This document shows, piece by piece, positions 1 through 9,278 of a stretch of DNA of 64,000 bases. Source of the stretch: Sinorhizobium arboris LMG 14919 (GTDB lineage: Bacteria; Pseudomonadota; Alphaproteobacteria; Rhizobiales; Rhizobiaceae); the NCBI RefSeq assembly GCF_000427465.1, contig NZ_ATYB01000009.1, forward strand, positions 1 through 64,000, written 5' to 3'. How positions within the stretch are numbered: position 1 is the first letter of the stretch; each line of letters opens with the position of its first letter. The notes under the pieces were generated by a model. The model did not search any database, was not told the origin of the DNA, and saw only the letters and a list, made by a program, of their open reading frames with translations. Both the position numbers and the translations under genes were made by a program.

Positions 1-25
1 TAACGGGTGGTCACTTGCAAGGATT

Positions 26-44
26 GGGTAGTGAAAGACTACCC
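26..44. repeat. Inverted repeat, possible terminator
   Basis: GGGTAGT, a 5-base loop GAAAG, then ACTACCC: a perfect 7-bp inverted repeat just past the stop codon of the leftward response-regulator gene. A further ACTACC/GGTAGT element follows at 46-54, so alternative hairpins can form. No clear T-run follows on either strand, so a terminator role is only a guess. Confidence 0.35.
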
Positions 45-52
45 GCAGGTAG

Positions 53-682
53 TCACTCCGGATTGCGCCGGCGTTCCTTGGCGTAAAGGGCGACCGCCAT
101 GGCGCGGTTGCGCACTTCGAGTTTGTCGTAAAGATTTTTGAGGTGGTATTTCACGGTATTCTCGGAAATGCCCGTTCGTGCGGCAATCTGGATATTGGTC
201 CAACCGTTGGCCAGCATGCCGAGCAGCTCACGTTCCCGAGAGGTGAGCTGCTGGAATGGCGTGTTCGAGACTTTCGAGAGCACCGTATAGGGAATGCAGA
301 TCCGACCTTGCATTACGGCGGTGAGCGTCGCGAACAGGATTCCAGGATCTTCGAATTGGTAGCAGAGACCGTTGACACCAAGCCGGATGGTCTCGTTGAG
401 GACCGAGGGGTTGCTGGTATCGGCAAAGAGGACAATCCTCGGGTCGAGACCCAGCCGGCTGAGTTCCGCAAGCACCTCGGGCGCCTCTGCATCGTCGAGC
501 TGCCAACTGAGCAGCACGCAGTCCGTCCTGATGGAGGCAAGCTTCTCGCAAAGTTCGGCCGATGTCCGCGCCGTATCGATGATGGAAAACCTGGCGTTTT
601 CGGAAAAAAGTCCGCGAAGAGCGGCAATCACCAGTGGGTTGCGCTCCGCGACCAATACCCGGCCTCCGACCTCCTGCGACAT
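53..682 (-). CDS. LuxR/NarL-family response regulator
   Basis: A 209-residue protein with an N-terminal receiver-like domain (about residues 8-125) and a C-terminal LuxR-type helix-turn-helix (about 145-205, with LTSRERELLGMLANGWTN and ISENTVKYHLKNLYDKL). The receiver is atypical: the expected phospho-acceptor position near residue 55 falls in CVLLSWQLDD rather than a clean D-in-strand context, so it may not be controlled by ordinary phosphorylation. The ATG at 682 is preceded by GGAGG on the minus strand. No histidine kinase gene is adjacent. Probably a DNA-binding transcription factor; target unknown. Confidence 0.85.
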   Translation of the reverse strand: MSQEVGGRVLVAERNPLVIAALRGLFSENARFSIIDTARTSAELCEKLASIRTDCVLLSWQLDDAEAPEVLAELSRLGLDPRIVLFADTSNPSVLNETIRLGVNGLCYQFEDPGILFATLTAVMQGRICIPYTVLSKVSNTPFQQLTSRERELLGMLANGWTNIQIAARTGISENTVKYHLKNLYDKLEVRNRAMAVALYAKERRRNPE

Positions 683-932
683 GTGCCTCCCTGCGTCCTA
701 TGCGGTGACGCGCACTCATCCAGCGACGGTCCGAACAGTAACATCACAAATTGCGTACATTTCATCGTCGAGCGACGAAACGTGTCTTAAAACGTCTTTT
801 TACATTCTGCACGGCCGCCTTGCCGCCGCCGGTCGGTGGAAGTTGATGGCGATAGATGGGTGCGTGCCTGGCGTCAGCGGGCCCAGGCGTGACCCGCCTG
901 GTTGTCCGGTCGTCTTGACGCTAGTCTCAAAA

Positions 933-949
933 ATGCATAGCCTATGCAT
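933..949. promoter_or_regulatory. Palindromic operator for the MarR-type regulator
   Basis: ATGCATAGCCTATGCAT is a perfect inverted repeat (8-bp arms, 1-bp centre) lying over the first possible start codon (944) of the MarR-type gene. A TTGACG -35-like hexamer is at 915-920. Size and position suit autorepression by a MarR dimer. Confidence 0.6.
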
Positions 950-1486
950 ATGTTGGATGGAAACAAACTCGGGGTCATGGGACTGCTCGTTGTCGACGCG
1001 ATCGAGACATCGTTCGGCGATTTGTCGCGCAGTGCCGCCGCCCTTCTCCTGACTTTACACTATCACGGGCCAATGACGGCGACAGAGCTCGCCATGATCG
1101 CCGGGATCACCCAGCCAACCGCAGTCCGAGTTGTGGATGGCCTCATCCGACGCGGCCTCGTCGTGCGCGAAGGACGATCGGGGCGGAGGGCGCCGCTGGC
1201 CCTTACCCGCGAAGGATCGGAAAGTACCAATGCCCTGCAGGCGGCCCGGTTGGACGCCATGGAACGTCTGCTGGCAACGCTGCCGAAGGCCGAACGTGTG
1301 CGGTTCGAGCGGTCCCTCGATCGGCTACTTGCGTCGGCAACTCGGTCCCGGGCCTTTGCCCGTACGACCTGCCGTCTCTGCGACCACGGGCTTTGCAGCG
1401 GCCCGCTCTGCCCGATTGGTACCCGGGCGAGTGAACTCGAACACGTCGCCGGCGCTAAAGGAGAACCACATGCTGATCGCACATGA
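944..1486 (+). CDS. MarR-family transcriptional regulator with C-terminal cysteine cluster
   Basis: A 180-residue protein with a winged-helix MarR domain (about residues 25-130; MTATELAMIAGITQPTAVRVVDGLIRRGLV is the recognition region). The C-terminal part carries CRLCDHGLCSGPLCP, four cysteines in 15 residues, which could bind metal or sense oxidation. The start is uncertain: ATG at 944 and 950 fall in or beside a palindrome, and an ATG at 977 is preceded by CGGGGTC. The gene overlaps the next one (its ATG is at 1470), so the two are probably co-transcribed and translationally coupled. Confidence 0.82.
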   Translation: MHMLDGNKLGVMGLLVVDAIETSFGDLSRSAAALLLTLHYHGPMTATELAMIAGITQPTAVRVVDGLIRRGLVVREGRSGRRAPLALTREGSESTNALQAARLDAMERLLATLPKAERVRFERSLDRLLASATRSRAFARTTCRLCDHGLCSGPLCPIGTRASELEHVAGAKGEPHADRT

Positions 1487-2072
1487 CGACAAGAGCCCGC
1501 AGATCGACCCCACAGCCTGGATCGCCCCCGACGCAACCGTCTGCGGTGACGTGATCATTGGCCCGGGCGTGCGCATTCTGCACGGAGCAAGGGTGATCGG
1601 CGAAGCAGGCGGCTCCATCCGGATCGGCCGCGACTGTATCGTGATGGAGAACGCAGTGATCCGCGCCAATCCTCGTCACGGCTGCGTCATCGGCAATCAC
1701 TGCCTCATCGGGCCGAACGCCCATGTCATTGGCGCAACAATCGAGGACGAGGTCTTCGTCGCGACCTCCGCCGCAATCTTCCACGGCGCCCATCTCGGCC
1801 GCGGCACGGAAGTACGCGTCCATGCAACCGTCCACCTGCGGACCCGCCTCGCGGCCGGCAGCACGGTGCCAATCGGCTGGGTAGCTGTTGGCGACCCGGC
1901 TTGCGTCCTGCCGCCCGACCGACACGACGAAATCTGGGCGATACAAAAGCCGCTGAACTTCCCGGAGTGGGTCTATGGCTACGACCGTGCCACGCCGGAT
2001 CTTATGCGACAGGTCACCCGGCGCCTCTCCGAGAGCTTGGGATCACACATCGGCGACACGGTCGTCGGCTAA
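1470..2072 (+). CDS. Gamma-carbonic-anhydrase-like hexapeptide-repeat protein
   Basis: A 200-residue left-handed beta-helix protein. Repeats with the spacing of [LIV]-G-x4 run from about residue 12 to 140 (DPTAWIAPDATVCGDVIIG, then GCVIGNHCLIGPNAHVIGA). Histidines in GPNAHVIG and FHGAHLG sit where the gamma-class places its metal ligands, but not every canonical ligand can be confirmed by eye. The start at 1470 is chosen because AAAGGAGA lies just upstream. It overlaps the end of the MarR gene by 17 bases, suggesting one operon. Could be a carbonic anhydrase or a YrdA/PaaY-type protein of unknown substrate. Confidence 0.8.
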   Translation: MLIAHDDKSPQIDPTAWIAPDATVCGDVIIGPGVRILHGARVIGEAGGSIRIGRDCIVMENAVIRANPRHGCVIGNHCLIGPNAHVIGATIEDEVFVATSAAIFHGAHLGRGTEVRVHATVHLRTRLAAGSTVPIGWVAVGDPACVLPPDRHDEIWAIQKPLNFPEWVYGYDRATPDLMRQVTRRLSESLGSHIGDTVVG

Positions 2073-2402
2073 ATGTCGTAAAGCGTCGCCGATGGTTATG
2101 ATCAGCGCGTCCAGTGTATATCGCGTATATAAGCGACACCGAGCCGGCGGCCTCAGAGGGTGTTCATTGGCTATAGGTTTCTGGATGAGTATCTACGGAA
2201 ATCAACACTCTGCCCAGTGGGTCTGAAAGCCATCCAACGACGTGTTCGCTGTTCGTTCATGAATTCCGGACACCTACGCACTACTCTTGTAATGCCCCCG
2301 CGATGGCCGAGCAATCGCCTCTGGCGCCTCCACGCCAATGGCGTTCACAATCTTGAATGATACAAGTGTTGCTTTTCGGATCGTTGATGATACGGTGGGA
2401 AC
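2073..2402. other. Intergenic region upstream of chrB
   Basis: About 330 bases without a supportable gene. It must hold the promoter of the chromate operon. ATATCGCGTATATA near 2118-2131 and TTGATGATAC near 2386 are AT-rich, but no -35/-10 pair could be assigned with confidence. Confidence 0.4.
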
Positions 2403-3389
2403 ATGAAGGACGATTTCATGCCGGCGGAGCGCCGCTGGCTGCTTCTGATCCACCAACTGCCGAGCAAACCAGCCTACTTCCGAGTGAAGGTCTGGCGGCG
2501 CCTGCAGCGCATCGGCGCCGTCGCCGTCAAGAGCACGGTCTACGCGCTGCCGGCGAATGCTGAGACACAGGAGGATTTTGAATGGCTGCTGAAAGAGATC
2601 GTCGAAGGCGGTGGCGAGGCCATGGTGTGCGAGGCGCGTCTGATCGACGGCCTCTCGGACGCCCAAGCGCACGCGCTGTTCGATGCGGCTCGCGACGAGG
2701 ACTACGAGACAATCGCGAACGAGGCGCGGACGCTTTCAGCCCGGCTCGAGGCGGCTGCGTCGGCAGAGGTACGGGCCGAGATTCGCGCACAGGTCGGCAG
2801 GCTGCGCAAGCGCCTCGCGGACATCGCCACCATCGACTTCTTCGGCGCGACCGGCCGCCTCTCCGCAGAGAGCTTAATCGCGGAACTTGAAAGCAGACTT
2901 GCAGAGGACACCGACATGGCCGACGAGGAGGCGAGAACGACGCCGCTCACGGCGGCGGATCTGAAGGGGCGGATCTGGGTCACGCGCAAAGGTGTGCATG
3001 TCGATCGCATCGCCTGCAGTTGGCTCATCCGCCGCTTCATCGATCCGGATGCCGTCATTCGGTTCGTGCCCGGCAAAGGCTACGTCCCCAACTCTGGCGA
3101 AATTCGCTTCGACATGTTCGAGGGAGAGATTACTCATGAAGGCGATCGATGCAGTTTCGAGGTCCTACTCACCAGGGTTGGCATCACCGATCCGGCGCTC
3201 CAGGCAATCGCCGAGATCGTCCACGACATCGATTTGAAGGATGCGAAGTTCGGGCGCGAGGAGGCGACCGGCATCGCCAGCCTGGTTGCCGGCATCTGCG
3301 CAGCCAATCCGCAGGACGAGCAACGCATTGCCCAAGGCGGGCCGGTCTTCGACAACCTCTATCAGTATTTCCGCGCAAAGCGCGGATGA
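2403..3389 (+). CDS. chrB: Chromate resistance protein ChrB
   Basis: A 328-residue protein matching ChrB in length and layout. The N-terminal ChrB domain (about residues 1-150) begins with ERRWLLLIHQLPSKPAYFRV and VKSTVYALP. The C-terminal domain has GVHVDRIACSWLIRRFIDP at about 196-214. ChrB proteins of other proteobacteria act as chromate-responsive regulators of chrA. The gene lies 16 bases before chrA on the same strand, with an MFS gene beyond, a common chr arrangement. Confidence 0.92.
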   Translation: MKDDFMPAERRWLLLIHQLPSKPAYFRVKVWRRLQRIGAVAVKSTVYALPANAETQEDFEWLLKEIVEGGGEAMVCEARLIDGLSDAQAHALFDAARDEDYETIANEARTLSARLEAAASAEVRAEIRAQVGRLRKRLADIATIDFFGATGRLSAESLIAELESRLAEDTDMADEEARTTPLTAADLKGRIWVTRKGVHVDRIACSWLIRRFIDPDAVIRFVPGKGYVPNSGEIRFDMFEGEITHEGDRCSFEVLLTRVGITDPALQAIAEIVHDIDLKDAKFGREEATGIASLVAGICAANPQDEQRIAQGGPVFDNLYQYFRAKRG

Positions 3390-3405
3390 TTACGGAAAGC
3401 CAGCC

Positions 3406-4821
3406 ATGAACCAGTCTGACAGTCTCGATACGGCGCCGGTCCAGCGGGCTGACACGCCTTCCCACGGCGTTACCTTCGCCGAGGCACTGCGCGTCTGGGC
3501 ACGTGTGGCCGCCTTAAGCTTCGGCGGTCCTGCCGGGCAGATTGCGATGATGCATCGCATCATCGTCGAGGAGAAACGCTGGATTGGCGAAACGCGGTTC
3601 CTGCACGCGCTCAACTATTGCACGCTGTTGCCGGGGCCGGAGGCGCAGCAGCTTGCGATCTATATCGGCTGGCTGATGCACAAGACGAAGGGCGGACTGG
3701 TCGCGGGGACGCTATTCGTGCTTCCCGGCGCCGTTGCCATCATGGCGCTGAGCTGGATCTACGCCCTGTTCGGAAATGTCGGAGCCGTTCAGGCGCTGTT
3801 CTTCGGATTGAAGGCCGCAGTTCTGGCGATCGTGCTCGAGGCGGTTCTGCGTATCGGCCGGCGTGCTCTTAGAAACAACGTCATGATAGCGCTTGCCGCC
3901 GCGGCCTTCATCGCGCTCTTCCTGTTCCGTGCCCCGTTCCCACTGGTGGTCCTCGCTGCGGGCCTCATCGGCTATATCGGCGGTCGGGCCGGATGGGCTG
4001 CATTCCAGGCGGGCAACGGCCACGGCAAAGTCGGTGGCAAACAGGTCGCCGACGCCGAGACAGCGCTTGGCGAAGAGGTCCCGGCCCACGCGCGCCCGCC
4101 AATCAGTTGGTCGCTCAAGGTCGCCGGTGTGGCACTCTTTTTATGGTTTGCGCCGGTGCTTGTGCTGCTGGCGTTGCTTGGTCCAGGCAATGTCTTCACG
4201 GACATCTCGATCTTCTTTTCGAAGATGGCGATGGTCACCTTCGGCGGCGCCTATGCGGTTCTTTCCTACGTCGCCCAGCAGGCTGTCGAACACTACCACT
4301 GGCTGAGACCCGGCGAAATGCTCGATGGTCTCGGCATGGCGGAGACTACGCCTGGACCGCTGATCATGGTCACCCAGTTCGTCGGTTTCATGGGGGCGCA
4401 TCGTGACCCTGGCTCTCTCGACCCTCTGCTTGCCGGCACGCTTGGTGGAATTCTGACGACCTGGGTAACCTTCGTACCTTGCTTTCTCTGGATTTTCCTG
4501 GGCGCACCCTTCATGGAAACGATGCGCAGCAACCGGGCGCTGTCCGCTGCACTGGCCGCGATCACTGCCGCAGTCGTCGGCGTCATCCTTAATCTGGCGA
4601 TCTGGTTCGCACTGCACGTGTTGTTCCGCGAACTCTATGAGGCGCGTGGCCTCGGCATGACGATCGACGTCCCGGTATTGAGTTCCGTCAACCTCGCCTC
4701 GCTGACCCTGACGCTTGGCGCGATGCTCGCAGTGTTCCGCTTCAAGATCGGCATGCTGACGGTCCTGGCCGGCTGCTCGTTCATCGGGCTTTCCTATGGA
4801 TTCCTCACGGGGTGGGTCTAG
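3406..4821 (+). CDS. chrA: Chromate efflux transporter ChrA
   Basis: A 471-residue long-chain CHR-family membrane protein with two homologous halves. SFGGPAGQIAMMH near residue 38 and VTFGGAYAVLSYV near 278 are the paired CHR motifs, and TTPGPLIMVTQF near 313 is also typical. The linker between the halves (about 195-235) is hydrophilic. The family pumps chromate (and possibly sulfate-like anions) out through the inner membrane. The ATG at 3406 follows GGAAAG, 16 bases after the chrB stop, and starts immediately before the recognisable family sequence. Confidence 0.93.
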   Translation: MNQSDSLDTAPVQRADTPSHGVTFAEALRVWARVAALSFGGPAGQIAMMHRIIVEEKRWIGETRFLHALNYCTLLPGPEAQQLAIYIGWLMHKTKGGLVAGTLFVLPGAVAIMALSWIYALFGNVGAVQALFFGLKAAVLAIVLEAVLRIGRRALRNNVMIALAAAAFIALFLFRAPFPLVVLAAGLIGYIGGRAGWAAFQAGNGHGKVGGKQVADAETALGEEVPAHARPPISWSLKVAGVALFLWFAPVLVLLALLGPGNVFTDISIFFSKMAMVTFGGAYAVLSYVAQQAVEHYHWLRPGEMLDGLGMAETTPGPLIMVTQFVGFMGAHRDPGSLDPLLAGTLGGILTTWVTFVPCFLWIFLGAPFMETMRSNRALSAALAAITAAVVGVILNLAIWFALHVLFRELYEARGLGMTIDVPVLSSVNLASLTLTLGAMLAVFRFKIGMLTVLAGCSFIGLSYGFLTGWV

Positions 4822-4914
4822 CGCATCAATCCCATCTAAGGTGAGACACTCCGCAGGCATAAATAGTGAGCAGTGCGCCAGTGCGGCTCCTCGACAGCAT
4901 TACGTAGGAAAGTA

Positions 4915-6117
4915 GTGCGACCCGTGCAGAGCATTCATCCGACTACATACCTCTTAGCGGCGCGAGCTTTACGCGACTTCGGGGACGGTTTCGTCGCCAT
5001 TCTGCTGCCCGTCTATCTGCTTGCACTGGGGTTTTCACCCCTGCAAGTCGGTGTCATCGCCACGGCATCGCTTTTTGGCTCGGCGTTCTTGACGTTGGTG
5101 GTCGGGTTTCTGGGCGCGCGCCGTGAGCTGCGCGGGTTGCTGCTGGGCGCCGCGAGCCTGATGGTGGCCACTGGTGCAGCCATGTCCATGACCAACGATT
5201 ATGCGCTGCTGCTGGTCGTCACATTTGCCGGCACGATCAATCCGTCCGCCGGCAGTGTGAGCGTCTTCGTGCCACTGGAGCACGCGGTGCTCACTCGCGA
5301 GGTCGCGAGTGTCGAGCGCACGAGCATGTTCGCTCGCTACAGCCTCGTTGGGGCGCTCGCGAGCGCGTTTGGCGCCCTTGCCGCAGCCATGCCTGACTTG
5401 ATCACGCCCCTGGGGCCAGGGCCGCTGACCGCCATCAAGCTGATGTTCGTTCTCTATGCACTCCTGGGTCTGGCGGGGGCTGTACTTTATGCCCGCATAC
5501 CTCCGCGCATTACCGGCGACGAGCCCCCGAAGACGGCGCTTGGCCCTTCGCGCGCTATCGTGCTGAAGCTCGCTGCCCTGTTCAGCCTTGATGCTTTCGC
5601 TGGCGGGTTCGTGGTCCAGTCGTTGCTCGCCTTGTGGCTGTTCGAACGGTTCAATCTGTCGCTCGCGGAAGCCGGGGTGTTTTTCTTCTGGTTGGGCGTG
5701 CTGTCGGCGCTCTCCTTTCCGGTCGCCGCATGGCTGTCGAAGCGCGTTGGGCTCGTCAACACGATGGTGTTCACGCACATCCCGTCGAGCATAGCGCTGA
5801 TGCTGGCGGCATTCGCGCCAACCTTGCCGTTGACGCTCGCCTTGCTGCTCATTCGGGCGGCGCTCTCGCAGATGGACGTGCCAACACGCTCGTCTTACGT
5901 AATGGCGGTCGTGACGGAGGCGGAGCGCGCTGCCGCAGCAAGTTTCACGTCAGTTCCCCGAAGTCTTTCGGCGGCTGCCAGCCCCGCGCTCGCAGGTGCC
6001 CTCTTCGCTGCATCATATCAAGCCTGGCCGCTCCTGATCTGTGGCGCACTGAAGATCACCTACGACCTGCTACTGCTGCTGCAATTCCGGCACGTGAAGC
6101 CACCTGAGGAGTGCTGA
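4915..6117 (+). CDS. MFS transporter next to chrBA
   Basis: A 400-residue major facilitator protein with about 12 hydrophobic segments and a central loop near ARIPPRITGDEPPKTALG. GTG at 4915 is preferred because AGGAA lies just upstream; GTG at 4873 or 4924 is also possible. It follows chrA by about 90 bases on the same strand. MFS genes often accompany chr operons in rhizobia, so a role in metal or oxyanion stress is plausible, but the substrate cannot be read from sequence. Confidence 0.82.
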   Translation: MRPVQSIHPTTYLLAARALRDFGDGFVAILLPVYLLALGFSPLQVGVIATASLFGSAFLTLVVGFLGARRELRGLLLGAASLMVATGAAMSMTNDYALLLVVTFAGTINPSAGSVSVFVPLEHAVLTREVASVERTSMFARYSLVGALASAFGALAAAMPDLITPLGPGPLTAIKLMFVLYALLGLAGAVLYARIPPRITGDEPPKTALGPSRAIVLKLAALFSLDAFAGGFVVQSLLALWLFERFNLSLAEAGVFFFWLGVLSALSFPVAAWLSKRVGLVNTMVFTHIPSSIALMLAAFAPTLPLTLALLLIRAALSQMDVPTRSSYVMAVVTEAERAAAASFTSVPRSLSAAASPALAGALFAASYQAWPLLICGALKITYDLLLLLQFRHVKPPEEC

Positions 6118-6327
6118 ACGAAACGCGCCTGAGAGCCAATGATGATCCGTAACTCATCTTGGTTGCCAGAGGCTCGGCCCTTCTCTTGGGCAAAAGTCCG
6201 TGGAGATCTCAGTTGCGAAGAAACCGCTGGCGGCAGGCACTCTGGTCATCGATCACGTGGCTTAACCGGCAAACAATTGGCGGCGTCGCTCTTGCGGAAG
6301 CCTCAGCCTCACGGGAGTTGCCTCAAG

Positions 6328-6753
6328 TCAGTCCCCCTCCGGCAGATTGGCCGGATTCCACACGACCTCCCACAGATGGCCATCGGGATCGGTGAAGTAG
6401 CCCGCATATCCCCCGTAGAATGTCTCTTGGGCAGCCTTCACGATGGTCGCGCCCGCTTCACGTGCCTGTTCCATGACTTCATCCACCTCGCTTCGTTGCG
6501 AGACGTTATGACCGATCGAGAACGATGTGCTGCTGGCGGGCGCTTTCGTCAGGCCGGTATCGTGAGCCAAATCGTCCTGATTCCAGATCGCAAGTTTGAT
6601 ACCGTTCGAAAGATCAAAGAATGCGACGGCGCCATGCTCGAATTCGCGGCCCACGATCCCTGGGGTGTCTAGCCCCAATCCGTCACGATAGAAAGCGAGA
6701 GACCGTTCAAGATCTGCGACACCAAGCGTCAGTACAGAGATCCGGGCCTTCAT
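6328..6753 (-). CDS. VOC (glyoxalase/bleomycin-resistance) family protein
   Basis: A 141-residue single-domain VOC protein: ISVLTLGVADLERSLAFYRDGLGL at the N-terminus and YAGYFTDPDGHLWEVVWNP at the C-terminus, the two ends of the beta-alpha-beta-beta-beta repeats. The terminal Glu of HLWEV is a usual metal ligand. Start at 6753 is supported by a GGGAGGA ribosome site; an upstream in-frame extension to 6834 has no such site. Substrate unknown. Confidence 0.85.
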   Translation of the reverse strand: MKARISVLTLGVADLERSLAFYRDGLGLDTPGIVGREFEHGAVAFFDLSNGIKLAIWNQDDLAHDTGLTKAPASSTSFSIGHNVSQRSEVDEVMEQAREAGATIVKAAQETFYGGYAGYFTDPDGHLWEVVWNPANLPEGD

Positions 6754-7206
6754 GAGCAATCCTCCCGTTAAATCGTGGCTTGGTACATCAGTTTGGCGCC
6801 GCCTTTGCGTCCAAGAGCATTGCCGCAAAAGCATAGCCCGTGAGGGGGCCTGTTATCACTGGGAGTTGTCTTTTCTTGGGCCTTGACGCTCCTCCGCCGA
6901 ACGTGAGCGCCAAGGCGAATGTAAGGAAACGAAGAGCAACGGTTCGATCCGTCGATCACCGACAAGAGCCCCTCTCCCATCCTTGCACCAGACGCATTCG
7001 CTCTCCTGACCGCCATTGCCGACGATAGCGTTCCAATAGCGATCTGTTTCTTCCTGATGCTGATCTGGAACGAAAAGGCTTCACTGTGTTTGAATGTCGG
7101 GCCGCCGCGATCTGATGATACGATGACGCGCCAGCTGTCACCGATCCGAGATCACGATCAGGATCGCGGCACTTCTTTAGCTCCCGCGACCCTCGGAGAG
7201 AGAAGC
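6754..7206. other. Intergenic region, nothing recognised
   Basis: About 450 bases between the leftward VOC gene and the rightward SnoaL-like gene, so it holds both promoters. Open frames here have no recognisable protein sequence or ribosome sites. Confidence 0.4.
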
Positions 7207-7590
7207 ATGATGCTGAAAGCCTTCTATCGTGCCTACATAGACTGCCTGAATCGACAGGACTGGAATGAACTTGGGCGGTATGTTGCCGACGATGCCAGAC
7301 ACAACGGTCGCCCCCTGGGACTGTCAGGCTATCGGTCGATGCTTATAAAGGATTTTGAGGACATTCCCGATTTGCGTTTCACAATCGATCGTCTGGCGTG
7401 CGAGCCCCCCCTCATTGCCGCCAGATTGTTGTTCGACTGCTCGCCGAAAGGCAACTTCCTCGGGCTAAGGATTGATGGTCGGCGCATCTCCTTCGCAGAG
7501 AACGTGTTTTACGAAGTGCGAAACGGCAAGATTGCCGATGTATTTTCCGTCATCGATAAAGCAGCGATCGAAGATCAGATAGCGAAGTGA
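7207..7590 (+). CDS. SnoaL-like / ester cyclase family protein
   Basis: A 127-residue NTF2-fold protein. FYRAYIDCLNRQDWNELGRYVADDARHNG and RISFAENVFYEVRNGKIADVFSVIDKAAIEDQI match the SnoaL-like polyketide-cyclase pattern (the latter including the final beta strands). ATG at 7207 follows GGAGAGAGAAGC; the frame is open upstream to 7057 but without family similarity. Function in the cell unknown. Confidence 0.75.
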   Translation: MMLKAFYRAYIDCLNRQDWNELGRYVADDARHNGRPLGLSGYRSMLIKDFEDIPDLRFTIDRLACEPPLIAARLLFDCSPKGNFLGLRIDGRRISFAENVFYEVRNGKIADVFSVIDKAAIEDQIAK

Positions 7591-7706
7591 ACCACGCCGG
7601 CGGAGATCATGCGACTGCACTCGAGTGATGAAAGGGGTCACAGCGCATAGATATTGACGTCTATGCTTTTGCCGGCGGCCGCTTCGCGCTAACATTTCTG
7701 AATCAG

Positions 7707-9041
7707 ATGCTTGGATTGCAATCAATCTCAAGAGGCTCGGCCGTGGATTTCACGCAGATAGTTCGCCCGCTTGAAATCTGGTTCAGGACATTCGTGCTGA
7801 GCGAATGGACATTCTACCAGCTTGGAATCATCGCGGCCGGTTACGTTTTTGCCTCCTTCCTTGCGTCCAGAACCGAGCCGGCTATGGAAACCAGGGCCCG
7901 GCGCATCAAGGGCAACCCGGATCTGCTGCGCGTGATCATCGCCTTCATGCGCCGTCTGAAATGGCTCTTTCTGACCGGCTGGCTGTGGCTCGCCAACGTC
8001 ATTCTCACCCAAGGGACCTGGCCCTCGCAGCGATGGCTTGTCTCGACCGCGCTGTCTCTGGCGGCTGCCTGGTTCGTCATTTCCGTGCTGACCAAGATTA
8101 TCCGCAACCCGACCCTGTCGCGCGTGGTCGCTATCGTAAGCTGGGGCTACCTTGCGATTTATGCCACCGGGCTCGACGGCCCTGTGCTGTCGACCCTGGA
8201 CGCTGCCGCCGTCAATCTGGGGGCGATGCGTCTTTCGCTGCTGACCGTTCTGAAGGCGATTGTTCTGACAATCGCTCTGATCTGGGTCGCAGTGCTCGTC
8301 GGCAACGTGCTTTCCCATTGGGTTCAACGTTCGGGCGACCTTTCGCCGTCGTTCAAAGTGCTGATCAGCAAGGTCATCAAGATCGCGCTGATCATAATCG
8401 CCGGCGCCATCGCATTGTCTGCGACAGGCATCGATCTCACTGCTCTAACGGTATTTTCGGGTGCAGTCGGTGTCGGAGTCGGCTTCGGACTGCAGAAGGT
8501 TGTGTCCAATTTCATATCCGGGATCATCATCCTGCTCGACAAGTCGATCAAGCCAGGCGACACGATCACCCTTGGCGACACGTTCGGGTCCATTCGGGAC
8601 CTGCGCGCACGTTTCGTGTCGGTCATTACCCGTGACGGGAAGGAGTACCTTATCCCCAATGAGGACTTCATCTCCCAACAGGTGGTGAACTGGTCCTTTT
8701 CCAGCGACTACGTCCGTATCGACGTCGATTTCGGTACATCCTACGACAGTGACCCGCATGAGGTGGTACGGATCGCCATCGAAATGGCATCGGCCGTCCC
8801 CCGTGTTGCCGCCAACTACAAGGCGCCGGTCTGCTGGATGACGGCGTTCGGTGCCTCCTCGCTGGATTTCCGCCTGCGCTTCTGGATCTCGGATCCGGCC
8901 AACGGCCTGACGAATGTGCGCGGCCAGGTTCTGATGGCATTATGGGATGCGTTCAAGGAGGCGGGGATATCCATCCCCTTCCCGCATCGAGAGATCATCA
9001 TGAAGACGCCGGTCGAAGTTCAACGGACGCCTCGGGCATAA
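7707..9041 (+). CDS. Mechanosensitive ion channel, MscS family
   Basis: A 444-residue protein with several N-terminal hydrophobic segments (about residues 20-200) followed by the MscS core. The pore helix GVGVGFGLQKVVSNFISGIIILLD is at about 250-273, the beta domain follows with SVITRDGKEYLIPNEDFISQQVVNWS, then the C-terminal alpha/beta part. It would open under membrane tension in the inner membrane. A GTG at 7743 is an alternative start. No operon partner. Confidence 0.92.
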   Translation: MLGLQSISRGSAVDFTQIVRPLEIWFRTFVLSEWTFYQLGIIAAGYVFASFLASRTEPAMETRARRIKGNPDLLRVIIAFMRRLKWLFLTGWLWLANVILTQGTWPSQRWLVSTALSLAAAWFVISVLTKIIRNPTLSRVVAIVSWGYLAIYATGLDGPVLSTLDAAAVNLGAMRLSLLTVLKAIVLTIALIWVAVLVGNVLSHWVQRSGDLSPSFKVLISKVIKIALIIIAGAIALSATGIDLTALTVFSGAVGVGVGFGLQKVVSNFISGIIILLDKSIKPGDTITLGDTFGSIRDLRARFVSVITRDGKEYLIPNEDFISQQVVNWSFSSDYVRIDVDFGTSYDSDPHEVVRIAIEMASAVPRVAANYKAPVCWMTAFGASSLDFRLRFWISDPANGLTNVRGQVLMALWDAFKEAGISIPFPHREIIMKTPVEVQRTPRA

Positions 9042-9278
9042 GTTTGATCGCCGATGACTTCTCGCGTCCGGCCTTGCAAGTATATCCGTCAGGGCTGGAT
9101 TTCCCGCCGTACAGGCGTGAATTTGGCCTCGGGCAGAACAAGATCTGTTCAAAATCCTGCGCTAACGTAGAAAGAACCCGAAATACAATTGCCGTCTTGG
9201 CGTACTCAATCGTGTTCTAGGTCTCTTTGGCCCTGATTTTGGCGCATGAAGCCGTGCTCATTCTAACGAGAGGCTTCT

